A model generated the notes under the pieces. That model saw nothing but the letters and a program-made list of their open reading frames with translations, was not told where the DNA came from and searched no databases. A stretch of DNA of 64,000 bases, from positions 2,170,001 through 2,234,000 of the forward strand of contig NZ_CP160453.1 of NCBI RefSeq assembly GCF_040744945.1, given 5' to 3'. Source of the stretch: Saccharothrix sp. HUAS TT1. GTDB lineage: Bacteria > Actinomycetota > Actinomycetes > Mycobacteriales > Pseudonocardiaceae. Made by a program: the position numbers and the translations under genes. Shown here piece after piece: positions 58,301 to 64,000 of the stretch (position 1 is its first letter; the number at the start of each line of letters is the position of its first letter).

Positions 58301-61300
58301 CCGTTGGCCTTGAGGTGCTGCTCCAGCTGCAGCTCGATGAACCGGGGACCGGTGAGCGTGGCGGCGTTCTGGCTCAGGTCCTTGCCGACCATGGCCATCT
58401 GGACGCTGTAGTCGTCGGTCTTCGGCAGGTTGTCGATCAGGCGCTGGAGGAAGGGCGAGTTCGGCGGGGAGACGATCAGGTTGTTGTTGAACCGGCCCGC
58501 GTCGTACTGGTGGTCCACGACCCGCTGCAGGGGGCTCTTGCCCGCGTCCGCGTCGGTCGGGGGAGGCAGTTCGGCCGAGATCCGGTCGAAGGCCTCCTGG
58601 TCGCGCACCAGCGGCGCGAGGAACGGCACGGCCGCGCCCGTGGTCGACATCTTCAGGTCCGCCGGCAGTTGCACCTGGCCGGGCGCGATGTCGACGTCGA
58701 CGTAGACGCCGCCCCGCTTGTTCAGGATGTGGTAGCGGGAGACGTCCGAGGCGAGCGCGTACGCGCCCTTCTCGATCGCGAGGTCGTAGAGCTTCTTGGC
58801 CCTGGTGTCCAGGGCGGGCACGACGCTGCCGCCGGGCACGGGGTTGAACAGCGCCCGGTCGACCGGGCGGTGCGCCACGACACCGGGGAACCGCGCCTCC
58901 AGGTCGGCGAGCAGCTGCTGGTTGCCGGGCTTCGCGGCGGCGGACGCGTCGGTCCACAGCCGGATGCGCCAGCCGGACTTCTGCGCCTCGGCGGCCCACG
59001 CGCCCAGGTTCGCCTTCGCCGACGGGCTCAGCTCACCGCCCAGCCAGACGAACTGGAGCTTCTTCGGCACGTCGGCGTCCCGACCGCCGCCCACGACCGC
59101 CACCGGCGCGTTCGGGTCGTCCCAGCCCCACGGCGGGGTCTTGTCGCGGCCGAACTTCATGTTCGGCGGCTTGACGTCGGAGTCCTGGCCCGGCATGTCG
59201 GCCCGGCTGTCCGGGTTGCTGACGCTCGGGTTGACCGGGTTGTCCACCCGGCCGGTCTCCGGGTCGACGCGCGAGGGCGTCATCACCTCGGGGCTCGGTC
59301 CGCGCTTGTCGACCAACCACAGGTCGCGCGGCATGACGTGGGCGCCCGGCTTGTCGGCGTGGGGGCCCATGATGCTGCCGTCGTCGGCGACGCGGCCCTT
59401 GCCGACGACCTCGGTGGTGCCGTCGGTGTGCGTGATCGTCTTGCCCGGCGAGTGCTGGAAGATGCTCGGGTTCTGGTCGGGGCGCTCGAAGTAGGAGTCG
59501 TCCAGGCCGCCGGAGTGCCCGCCGATCTCGTGCGCGAAGTGCACGGGCTTGGCGTCGATCGGCAGCTGGAGCTGGTTGGGGTGGCTGCCCGGCGGGGTGA
59601 TGGTGACGCTGCCGGTCGCCTCGTCCGGGTTCGTGGTGAACTCGATGTTGACGTTGAGCTGGTCACCGCGCGGCAGGCCGAAGCCCTGGTTCCAGAACTG
59701 GTCGGCGCCCTTCTTGGCGTTGTCCTTGAAGTTCTGGAGCTGGTCGGGGGTGTAGGCGTCGGCGTTGGGCAGGAACAGCTTGAAGGTGCGGTCCTGGACG
59801 ACGGTGCCCGGCTTGCCGTCGACGCCGGGGAACTCGATGCGGCGCGCTTCGTAGCCGATCTGGTTGCCCCAGGTGGACAGCTCGAACTTCGGGCGGCCGT
59901 CCGGGCCGATGGTGATCCGGCTGTCGTTGGTCAGGCCGCCGACGTCGGCGAAGTGCCGGACGGGCGGGACGTCGGCGCGCACGGCGTCGACCCGGTCCGG
60001 GCTGACCGGGTTGGGGTGCTTGGTCCAGGACGCGTCGGGGTCGCCGTGGTCCTTGCCGCTGTGCCGCCAGCTCTCGTCGTTGATCAGCTTGTCGGCGTCG
60101 GACTGCTTGGGCGGCGCGACCGGGTCGGGCGTCGTGCTCGGGGTGGTGTCGAGGTCCCTCGGGGTGGCTGCCGGGTCCGAGGTGGGGAAGTTGGGCGTCT
60201 TCGTGGCCGGGGCGGGGTCGGGCGTCGAGGTCTCGGGCGTCGCCGAGTCGGTCTCGGGTGCCTTCGGGGCCGGGTCGGGCGCCTTCTGGCTCGGCTCGGG
60301 ACCGGCGGGCGGCGTCTCGCGGTCGAGCTGGGCTTCGCTCTCGGGGGTGATGAAGTCCAGGCCGGACCAGGTGGCGCGGGCCTCGGGGTCGACCTGGAGG
60401 TGGCCGTTCGAGGTGTCGACGAAGTCGGCCCAGCTGGTGCCGGGCGGCCAGGTGCCGTTCGCCTTGAGGTGCTTCTCCAGCTGGGACTCGATGTAGCGGG
60501 GTCCGGTGAGGGAGGCGGCGTTCTTGCTCAGGTCCTTGCCGACCAGCGCCGTCTGGACGCTGTAGTCGTCGGTCTTGGGCAGGTTGTCGATCAGGCGCTG
60601 GAGGAAGGGCGAGTTCGGCGGGGAGATGATCAGGTTGTTGTTGAACTGGCCGCCGTCGTAGAGCTGGTCGATGACCCGCTGCATCGGCGTCTTGCCCGCG
60701 TCGGCCTCGGTCGGGGGAGGCAGTTCGGCGACGAGCCGGTCGAAGGCCGCCTGGTCGCGCAGCAGTGGGGCGAAGAACGGCACGGCCGAGCCCTTGGTGG
60801 ACATCTTCGGGTCCGCCGGCAGTTGCACCTGGCCGGGCGCGATGTCCACGTCGACGTAGGCCCCGCCGCGCTTGTTGAGGATGTGGTAGCGGGCGATGTC
60901 GGAGGCGAGGGCGTAAGCGCCCTTCTGCAGGGCCAGGTCGCTGAGCTTCTTGGCCTTGCTGTCGAGCGCGGGCACGATGCTGCCGCCGGGGACCGGGTTC
61001 AGCAGGGAGCGGTCGACCGGGCGTTGGGCGACCACGCCGGGGAACTGCGCCTCCAGGTCGGCGAGCAGCTGTTGGTTGCCCGGCTTCGCGGCGGCGGACG
61101 CGTCGGTCCACAGCCGGACGCGCCAGCCGGACTCGGCGGCCTTGGCCGCCCACTCGGTGATGTTCGCCTTCGCCGACGGGCTCAGCTCACCACCCATCCA
61201 GACGAAGTGCAGCTTCTTCGGCACGTCCGCGTCCCGACCGCCACCGACGACCGCTGCCGGGGCGTCCGGGGTGGCGCGGGGGCTCGGTGCGGCGGGGGCG

Positions 61301-64000
61301 GGGTTGGGGGTGGCGGCCGGGTCCGGGGTGGAGGACGGGAAGTTCGGCGTCTTCCGACCGGGGGGCGTGACCAGTCCCACCACGACGGGGGGATTGGTCG
61401 GCGGGGCGTCCTTCGGCTTGGTGTCGGGGGTGTTGCCGACCTCGGTCTTGGGGCCGTCTGCCGGTGCGGGTCGGACGTCGGGGGTGCGCGGCGCGGGCGC
61501 CGGGGGGCGTGAGTCGGCGGGCGGGGCGGACAGCGGGTTCGCGGTTGGGCTCGCGGGCGGGCTCGCCGGTGGGTTGGCTGCCGGGCTTGCGGGTGAGTTG
61601 GCCGGTGGGTTCGCGGGCGGGCTGGCCGGTGGGTTGGCAGCTGGGTTCGCGGGCGAGTTGGTGGTCGGATTCGCTGCCGGGTTCGCAGGTGGGTTGGGGG
61701 TCGGGCTCGCGGGTGGGTTCGCCGCCGGGTTGGCCGGTGGGTTGACGGCAGGATTCGCCGTGGGGTTCGCGATCGGGCTCGCGAGTGGGTTGGCCGGGGC
61801 GCTCGCGGGTGGGCTCGTGGGTGCGTTGGCGGGCGGCGGTGTGCTGATTGGCGGAGCCGGTTGGGCCGGGGGCGGCACGGTGCCACTCGGCGGGTTGACC
61901 GGTGGTGCGGTCTTCGGGGCCGGGGCCGGGGCCGGGGTCGGAGCCGGAGCCGGAGCCGGAGCAGGGGTCGAGGTCGGAGCCGGGGGCGGGGGCGGGGTGG
62001 GAGTCGGGGTCGAGGGCTGAGTGGGCGGTGTTGCGGTGGGCGGTGTTGCGGGCGGGGCGGTGTTGGCGAGTGGGGCCGGGGGTGGGGTGGGGCGTGCTGC
62101 GGGTGGCGCAGTGGTCGCGGGAGGGGCCGTTGGTGGTGGGCTGGTCGGTGGTGCGGTGTTGGCAGGCGGCGGGGTGCTGACCGGCGGGGTGGTGGTGCGG
62201 GGTGGGGTGGGGGTTGTGGCGGGCGGTGGGGTGACTGCTGCCGGCGGGAGAACCGTGGCCGGAGGGGTGGCCGGTGGTGGGGTGAACGCCGGGGTGGCCG
62301 GTGGCTTGCTCGCCGCTGGAGGAGCCTGGACGCCGGGGGTGGCCGGGGGCGCGCTCACGGTCGGCTTCGGGGCCGGTGGGGGTGTGGAGGGCGAGGTGGT
62401 CGGGGCCTTGGTGATGGTGCTGTCGCCGGTCGGTGGCTTGGGCGCGTCGAACACGCCCTTGCCCGGCCCGCCCGCGTACTTGCTCGACCGGTCCGTCGAC
62501 GGGGTCGCGGGCGCGCTCGCGGCCGGTGGGGCCATCCCGCCCATGACCGGAGCGCCCCCCGGCGGCGGAGTGCCGGGGGAGACCTTCGGGCCGGTCGACG
62601 GGGGGACCGTCGACGTGCTGGGGGTGTTCGTGCCGGTCACCGGCGCGCTCGTGCTCGGCACGTTGGGCGCGCCGGTGGTCGGCTTGGGCGCCGGTGGCGG
62701 CGTCGAAGTGCCCGAGGCCGGGGCCTTGGTGATCGTGCCGTCGCCGGTGGGGGACTTGGGCGCGTCGAACACGCCCTTGCCCGGCCCGCCGGTGAACCTG
62801 CTCGACCGGTCCGACCCGCCCGCCGCACCCGGAGCGCCGCCGGGAGCCATCGGGGCGCCGGCCATCGGGGGCGGGGTCGCGCTGGGCGTGCCGGACAGCG
62901 CCCCGGAGATGCTGCGGGACGCCGTGCTCGCGCCCGGACCGGTGGCGCCGGTCATCGGACCCGCACCGGGGGTCGGACCGCCCTTGACCGACGGGCCACC
63001 GCTCGACGCCGAACCGGGCGCGCCGGGCACACCGGGCATCCCGCCGCCGGGCATCCCGCCACCCCGGGAACCACCCGACGCCCCGGGAGGACCGGAAACA
63101 CCCGGCACCGGTCCGATCGGAGGCCCACCGGTGCCCCGCGACCCACCGGGTGGGGTCGTCCCCGTGGCGCCGGGCACGTTCTTCACCGGGCTGACCTGGG
63201 GACCACCGGTCGACTTCGGACCACCGGTCCCGGTCGGCCCCGACCCGCCGCGCACGTTGGTCACCGGCGACACCACCGGTCCACCGGACCCCTTCGGGCC
63301 GCCGGTCCCGGTCGGCCCGGTCCCACCGGGCACGTTCGTGATCGGCGACACCGCCGGCCCGCCCGGTCCCCTGACCCCGCCGCTCCCGGTCGGCCCGGTC
63401 CCGCCGCGCACGTCGGTGACCGGGGTGACCGCCGGCCCGCCGGGCCCCTTCACGCCGCCGCTCCCGTTCGGACCGGCTCCACCGCGCACGTTCGTGACCG
63501 GCGCGACCGAGGGCCCACCGGGCCCCTTCGGGCCACCGGTCCCGTTCGGCCCCGACCCGCCGCGCACGTTGGTCACCGGCGCGACCGAGGGCCCACCGGG
63601 ACCCTTCGGGCCGCCGGACCCGTTCGGCCCCGTCCCACCGGCGATGTTGCTCACCGGCGACACCACCGGCCCACCGGGACCCTTCGGGCCGCCGGACCCG
63701 TTCGGCCCCGTCCCACCGGCGATGTTGCTCACCGGCGACACCACCGGCCCGCCGGGCCCCTTCGCCCCGAGCGGCCCGGCGCCGGGGGAGCCCGGCGGCC
63801 TCTGGGCGTTCGAGTTGGGGTCGATCTTGCTGAACTGGTCGCGGCTGAACTGGTCGTTCTGGACGTGCGTCTGCTGCGTCGCCTTGATCCCCGACTGCAC
63901 GTTGCCCATGGCGGTGGAGGCGTTGTTGGCCTGCTGCACCGAGGCGTCGTTCGAGCTGTTCAACGCGGGCACGGCGACGATCCCGATCGGACCGAGCGCG
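46342..64000 (-). CDS. Giant multidomain toxin-like protein (at least 5885 codons; 5' end beyond window)
   Basis: The frame is open to the right edge; residues below count from the in-window GTG at 63972, which is probably not the true start. Domains in order: a short helical part (1-65); 26-residue collagen-like repeats (about 68-300); Pro/Ala-rich linkers to about 905; TcdA/TcdB-like glycosyltransferase 1 (about 905-1220: [18 protein letters not shown] at 1041-1043); metalloprotease-like module 1 (about 1297-1551, HEIGGH at 1481, spoiled); glycosyltransferase 2 (about 1622-1935, DVD at 1759-1761); Fic domain (about 2130-2380, HPFADGNRR from 2319); metalloprotease-like module 2 (about 2500-2728, HEVAH at 2669); a Ser/Thr/Val-rich region of about 1550 residues without Cys; a coiled coil (about 4390-4710); Pro-rich linker; an OmpA-like stretch; metalloprotease-like module 3 (about 4927-5158, [12 protein letters not shown] at 5096); an acidic Tyr/Ser patch (about 5185-5268); and a C-terminal domain. 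No signal peptide is visible in this part. WXG-type export is inferred from similar actinomycete proteins. No immunity gene follows; sdhC is next. Confidence 0.85.
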   Translation of the reverse strand, partial: ALGPIGIVAVPALNSSNDASVQQANNASTAMGNVQSGIKATQQTHVQNDQFSRDQFSKIDPNSNAQRPPGSPGAGPLGAKGPGGPVVSPVSNIAGGTGPNGSGGPKGPGGPVVSPVSNIAGGTGPNGSGGPKGPGGPSVAPVTNVRGGSGPNGTGGPKGPGGPSVAPVTNVRGGAGPNGSGGVKGPGGPAVTPVTDVRGGTGPTGSGGVRGPGGPAVSPITNVPGGTGPTGTGGPKGSGGPVVSPVTNVRGGSGPTGTGGPKSTGGPQVSPVKNVPGATGTTPPGGSRGTGGPPIGPVPGVSGPPGASGGSRGGGMPGGGMPGVPGAPGSASSGGPSVKGGPTPGAGPMTGATGPGASTASRSISGALSGTPSATPPPMAGAPMAPGGAPGAAGGSDRSSRFTGGPGKGVFDAPKSPTGDGTITKAPASGTSTPPPAPKPTTGAPNVPSTSAPVTGTNTPSTSTVPPSTGPKVSPGTPPPGGAPVMGGMAPPAASAPATPSTDRSSKYAGGPGKGVFDAPKPPTGDSTITKAPTTSPSTPPPAPKPTVSAPPATPGVQAPPAASKPPATPAFTPPPATPPATVLPPAAVTPPPATTPTPPRTTTPPVSTPPPANTAPPTSPPPTAPPATTAPPAARPTPPPAPLANTAPPATPPTATPPTQPSTPTPTPPPPPAPTSTPAPAPAPAPTPAPAPAPKTAPPVNPPSGTVPPPAQPAPPISTPPPANAPTSPPASAPANPLASPIANPTANPAVNPPANPAANPPASPTPNPPANPAANPTTNSPANPAANPPASPPANPPANSPASPAANPPASPPASPTANPLSAPPADSRPPAPAPRTPDVRPAPADGPKTEVGNTPDTKPKDAPPTNPPVVVGLVTPPGRKTPNFPSSTPDPAATPNPAPAAPSPRATPDAPAAVVGGGRDADVPKKLHFVWMGGELSPSAKANITEWAAKAAESGWRVRLWTDASAAAKPGNQQLLADLEAQFPGVVAQRPVDRSLLNPVPGGSIVPALDSKAKKLSDLALQKGAYALASDIARYHILNKRGGAYVDVDIAPGQVQLPADPKMSTKGSAVPFFAPLLRDQAAFDRLVAELPPPTEADAGKTPMQRVIDQLYDGGQFNNNLIISPPNSPFLQRLIDNLPKTDDYSVQTALVGKDLSKNAASLTGPRYIESQLEKHLKANGTWPPGTSWADFVDTSNGHLQVDPEARATWSGLDFITPESEAQLDRETPPAGPEPSQKAPDPAPKAPETDSATPETSTPDPAPATKTPNFPTSDPAATPRDLDTTPSTTPDPVAPPKQSDADKLINDESWRHSGKDHGDPDASWTKHPNPVSPDRVDAVRADVPPVRHFADVGGLTNDSRITIGPDGRPKFELSTWGNQIGYEARRIEFPGVDGKPGTVVQDRTFKLFLPNADAYTPDQLQNFKDNAKKGADQFWNQGFGLPRGDQLNVNIEFTTNPDEATGSVTITPPGSHPNQLQLPIDAKPVHFAHEIGGHSGGLDDSYFERPDQNPSIFQHSPGKTITHTDGTTEVVGKGRVADDGSIMGPHADKPGAHVMPRDLWLVDKRGPSPEVMTPSRVDPETGRVDNPVNPSVSNPDSRADMPGQDSDVKPPNMKFGRDKTPPWGWDDPNAPVAVVGGGRDADVPKKLQFVWLGGELSPSAKANLGAWAAEAQKSGWRIRLWTDASAAAKPGNQQLLADLEARFPGVVAHRPVDRALFNPVPGGSVVPALDTRAKKLYDLAIEKGAYALASDVSRYHILNKRGGVYVDVDIAPGQVQLPADLKMSTTGAAVPFLAPLVRDQEAFDRISAELPPPTDADAGKSPLQRVVDHQYDAGRFNNNLIVSPPNSPFLQRLIDNLPKTDDYSVQMAMVGKDLSQNAATLTGPRFIELQLEQHLKANGKWPADTKWADFADPANGHLQVDPGLRQTWGGLDFLTDESEAQLDRRTTHGDTPAPSPRGGSLDITEVTDARPTHKTPNFPQESTSDAPSPAESTPDVPPPSPRAPGAPSPARSQAQATYDTARQDVDRATQRRFEAITGGADPEVVARHTADVEAATNRAERAADAIGAVELAERSPEQSFEQWHERAFGAPPESQADTESQADTETPADAPAPARQPQKLESVLPREQWWRLYLDPTHHAEAQATLPDNPGHLYDTQQSPGFQAGMEAAYQEVLNPSDMAVQRLTSADYKRMHELATQSLDKQFDWSAKVTDHGKLVPTNFPLRADQPHPDVLSDTVGGRPLMLDLQKHFATPVDQRPDIKAVQPLVLLDSITYPNKVITTNYAPGAAPGLIDTVLETYYQDTANARTDHEKLRAIARVVRTSHIIHPFADGNRRLNVHLLLPRLLLEQGFKPVILPEMPALFQGGYSLDQIATALQRGQDQDLTADVVIPEQLHADAVAAYDKAVAARQDAMLGPITPEEQARLDEDVEHAFDLLSEANNALAARNLPDVGAPPQQPAANPSANTDTAPAVRPEPPMPTPGDIDAGTTSRSALPPDAEASPKPTKDVLSDESWRHSRATTATWFGTDGKVAPAQWQHRRDHAHVRTVDTEVADVRTDSTVQGRVRDIRSYKGLVKYDLRSIQADNGKWVKEFTLKVHLEPGDGVGPDALAKVRENALKGVDGILNKGYHLPGGAQFHATVEFTDDPADAHTTITVGDGRTDQLTWNPDASPEVVAHEVAHYFGVPDEYQDGTRVFLAKPDDGVRSAVVRGDGGLMGQDVHEADPALRPRHLWLVERTANGQVMVPDTPYEAPQTTRPTTNGPTGANPAPPEGPTGANPAHPEGPTGTSTGTAPTAPTDTKPTTNANTKPDTDTEPGATPDTRPAPSFRNPFRSTPAPAIPLVTLNTAQAGPLLPSLPTLPDFVQDGRALGSVGARDVNGAAKVVTAITGLLPQRAGVTPVGLDGIEAAVTGDFESFLGGGRHFQVKVGRSWFDAHVQAALRTPADEAAATTTPPTKTKVDVAANSAVTASATSTIATGNDIGVAASAGMAVGVTGSLGVKAPLAQPVSSSTTTTTAADQRIIRSGDNSTQVKVPVSYAVTLTPADGTPPTSTTVTTDAAGDVDVTLHVPHELTTLTPPDPALTRVTPPAGWGARLEHPVPEAVTGLNSAQAFADIAAHLHPSITKVGSPGRTALLDFISETTVRDNLGPMLSGWVTSPDLVSEHGGHADVLQARVNLVSAELVGTHDGSQLRVHEVASTSTGVTTTTKSGFDINAGIGGGAIVPGQVGGSAGFVGGISARTAETSSAGVSSSTRAGIQIKNGVGLYKITAHLQVRTTDGATVDIPVTTYQRVGLPEASAQNLPVPPGTRPDLTKPGTAGTRHAPPYLAASLAAGNAKVGSFEPAARVKTQVEDALRRLGGFLPDWSTPNADPLRRVKHADLAELTANQRKIDAEISRAALAGRMDGLMGSGVDVQLKKRGFATTEYVNIKIKARVAPGVHLGEADGRNVRGSASTGPRLDSSTTSQKGWSAGVEGRVVIPAVSGSTTLTPAPQAGVKYNSSTSTKTTAGPTVNSTSLNVGSADAQLFDHNVVFDVEITTFSRNRAWVKRLTPGSPFRQVPEPRTVAKTNGGPNVADDLAPIAGPVKLWVSDGSTMTSDPAVFAPGAPTTRPLANPGTIKDLLSATRPPAPEILHVEAVVNTDAVLDEAIRLMGQAADGDTSLTVPGTESRGRIDKAYAAESFKANLSKMVQTGMQEGSLKYGRRVTDRTGALGTSVALSNPRLVSISDSTPTENAATGGYRAGSSKTDSKSVDATLGVNVPMKPTTAPKGSGGIGLLGKWTPWAKASTTASEVAGSVDRNRVTAPKTRTVLVQLDADVTLVAESRSGNSVYKGTPRVAGSVVTLPGGVFARVSEDTARGMGLLPPLPAHTSPNFGSMEPPRMVAAGEPGALGLSLVDEMPDLSNLVTDLRANMRQLGPDLLPDSVLNDSMNNLQRLVDLTSKTGSTALVDSALDGGVPLLVHKPGVFGKQAFQVMLRATTGTPVFRDVVNDGVDIEHTISSSRKDSDTRDSTTAWGLGVRAPGLGQPGSANPNLSGSAGVSAAASIGGAKTTSTTNATTDQFGHLRAGSGPAARYGVPIQFELVVERGDTVVGRSDSGAPQQMGVRLHADNQRVAPPAGGNAHTPYSATDVQRNASEARPAQLAAWRAAGTPVVLPPGASVETLRGVADVRRVAVTALTAAGARAGITGKGTGALNALLSTISSEQFQPALPGMTQSPLRIRLDEASLAPGQHADLEVYPKLVNPRLAAVSDGVKLENPTSTVTSTSTDFKQSETGDVSLGAVAGGFSLKQPADPANPKPTDPAVNFATNGVEVRHANEDAEAVSGGSQHNKTGNLKPDGRTGLVAFDVEYRVVARLEGGGVAVFDLTVPDSAEARVPATDVESVLGKPIDGPLADAQTAAKDAAAAWRLAEEASDAARHAAVAKINELAPDITAADNAITTRTTELGTATGDVTAARTALLPLQPALEQAVLRRDQANTLVGTRQQELSTLRLESTTADNARLSAELREQISADALSDAQALNGTAAQRLSDAEADLRTAGRALANHTPPTPPAPDTARPQLETGVTNARDARDARQREFDQAQRALADATTEHTAARTAATDAGQRSTDLQQQVRDAEALLTTALDGLRTARDDVTLAQTDLTNGQDAVRQAEQGLLTAQQRHDAAVRARQQLSDQITRVEQALETERTNADNAQLTWWQAKAAVDQQVDTYNATPPPPPPAPPAPPAAPAPPVPGGTNPTPSTRPAPLVPTPATTPAGPVPRSRPAPPAPTPAAPPIPTSTPPSAPALTPAPPPTPAPARATRAPSAELSFDLTPGSTLDAEQTAKLNALATALHETRTTRDLLGYLPPVVEVSGHHAPLVANALAAHLGAAFDVRVAEGRPDGADIRVDWDLKRPTGWTPPPPPTAPATAPPTTTVITSPAPQPPHPVLANPHWRHSPALTAPWFAPRQPASTADVQAVRATTPITTHVRGEDSGVMSDSSVGPDGVRLKPWRGPIAYDTRLLDVNGVPVRDFTVTLHLDHGNATPDQVRELQERARRGVEELFNRNGNRLPGGEQFHVTVEFTTDPAAAHATIAVAPPNGRADQLRWPVDTDHRRLAHEIGHFLGLHDEYFETNAAKPIFQHQPGRGRVVADNGPMTAGVDATDAALKPRNLWLIENRMWALETKLPTPHDPTPDAAPPHAPPTTPDSPSVYSQPEYSPSEYSEYSASVYSQYDPDSDANSDADLYDLYDNPGTDSAAGSDADIYELYGDGPDSDALSSYVDSDVNSLLGLYREDDAQPVVTLDYSVETDGVVPPFTRHDRRPTFQRTGGFPAVLPQIARQPVAKPAMVFSSDGTIGVPLGDVDGHFKEFYATPEVLADARARLKEVGSKIDLVAVPANKVHYGRGDAARGLVMVRPTFDGLPPGVCSEFSRDIIGGTHSQAVLRPADGGTPPALGRIGDGGALELIGMHGLATALAIEAHDPRVTITPESAVGAINDRPGDPAMVGRAYGSALQPGTPARARLDEAARRFGLNQHAWAKPGEAYVIQSISVPTTGPDGRPQPDYGLNHARPNPDGSGARLPQTWGYHFGSVAVNSADDKSQITVETVRQGGARQHLLTKLVEANLKAHEADLDRIAVDLELDPHADPTRKKLVESLIAIRDNRAIIADPATDPETARVTERYPLHNALAAARQAISGIVGNDALPQPGQMWFINQYSKAEGQTFFDKWGHVDDPNTQMQLANPLVALTVGHTGQATASVDMTDGKDLDPDLVARGAQPLPPGTQSMLTGVAETTVKTALWRFRNGLPLPEVHVVGYGNSPLHATRTGQLRADAAAAWVRAEVARELAELQEGLPPDQPRLTGHQIPVLPISGGRQVPPGSTDPQADRRVVRADMVFK
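61535..61815 (-). repeat. Ala-Asn/Ser-Pro repeat tract in the giant gene
   Basis: A low-complexity coding tract with units such as [14 protein letters not shown], period four to five residues, inside residues about 720-815. Such AxP tracts make extended, protease-resistant linkers. The DNA repeats are near-identical, so copy number may vary between strains. Confidence 0.8.
63085..63772 (-). repeat. 78-bp tandem coding repeats (26-aa collagen-like units)
   Basis: About nine in-frame units of 26 residues with the core [12 protein letters not shown] and [12 protein letters not shown]. The first two are identical in protein; later ones drift ([22 protein letters not shown]). There is no spacer diversity, so it is a protein repeat and not a CRISPR. 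It would form a flexible Gly/Pro stalk near the N-terminus of the giant protein. Confidence 0.9.

Noticed and set aside
63085..63772. Possible CRISPR array
   Set aside because: The repeats are contiguous 78-bp in-frame coding units without unique spacers, and no cas genes are present.

Overview
The window is uniformly GC-rich with GTG/TTG starts, tight ATGA/GTGA overlaps, WXG100-type secretion substrates, FbiC (coenzyme F420 biosynthesis) and an SCO4848-type membrane protein. This points to a filamentous actinomycete, most likely of the Pseudonocardiaceae (Saccharothrix/Actinosynnema/Lentzea-like). That placement is inference from gene content and style; no search was possible.

Layout. 1-520: start of an MFS transporter running off the left edge. 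631-11951: a probable type VII secretion/polymorphic-toxin island. It holds a YbaB/EbfC protein, a WXG100/EspC-like protein, a 2011-residue CpnT-like protein with an internal TNT (NAD+ glycohydrolase) domain, a small immunity-like protein, and two further proteins that join immunity-like domains to a C-terminal TNT domain. 12346-14204: malate dehydrogenase and an inositol-monophosphatase-family enzyme. 14304-15200: a decayed patch with a deleted epimerase and a frameshifted TetR tail. 15164-18479: a DUF1918 protein, a lipoprotein and a three-gene ABC exporter. 18718-22636: ArsR with a divergent MFS transporter, a Ser/Thr kinase and an HhH-GPD protein. 22998-28853: a ParB-like orphan, a luciferase-like oxidoreductase, a secreted GH26 enzyme, a DnaJ-NERD protein, two tandem tRNA-like units and small genes. 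28996-35405: a membrane hydrolase, isocitrate dehydrogenase, exonuclease III, an MntA-HepT toxin-antitoxin pair and a Tat-exported phosphoesterase. 35469-42582: fbiC, trpS, YhjD-type and small membrane proteins, and a D-Ala-D-Ala carboxypeptidase. 42755-46151: sdhCDAB. 46342-64000: one giant reading frame of at least 5885 codons, open at the right edge.

The main discovery candidate is the giant protein. It carries two large-clostridial-toxin-like (TcdA/TcdB) glycosyltransferase domains, three copies of a zinc-metalloprotease-like module (one with a spoiled HExxH), a Fic domain with an intact HPFxxGNxR motif, a very long Ser/Thr/Val-rich region, a coiled coil and several low-complexity repeats. 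The two toxin islands bracket ordinary TCA-cycle genes (mdh, icd, sdh).

Other notable structures: an MntA-HepT module inserted at the end of xth with a second, diverged copy of the xth 3' end left behind it; a dispersed 22-bp repeat family, one array of which forms a 78-bp-arm palindrome from stop codon to stop codon; a two-copy palindromic element at 12.0 and 18.6 kb; and two abutting 74-nt tRNA-like units.
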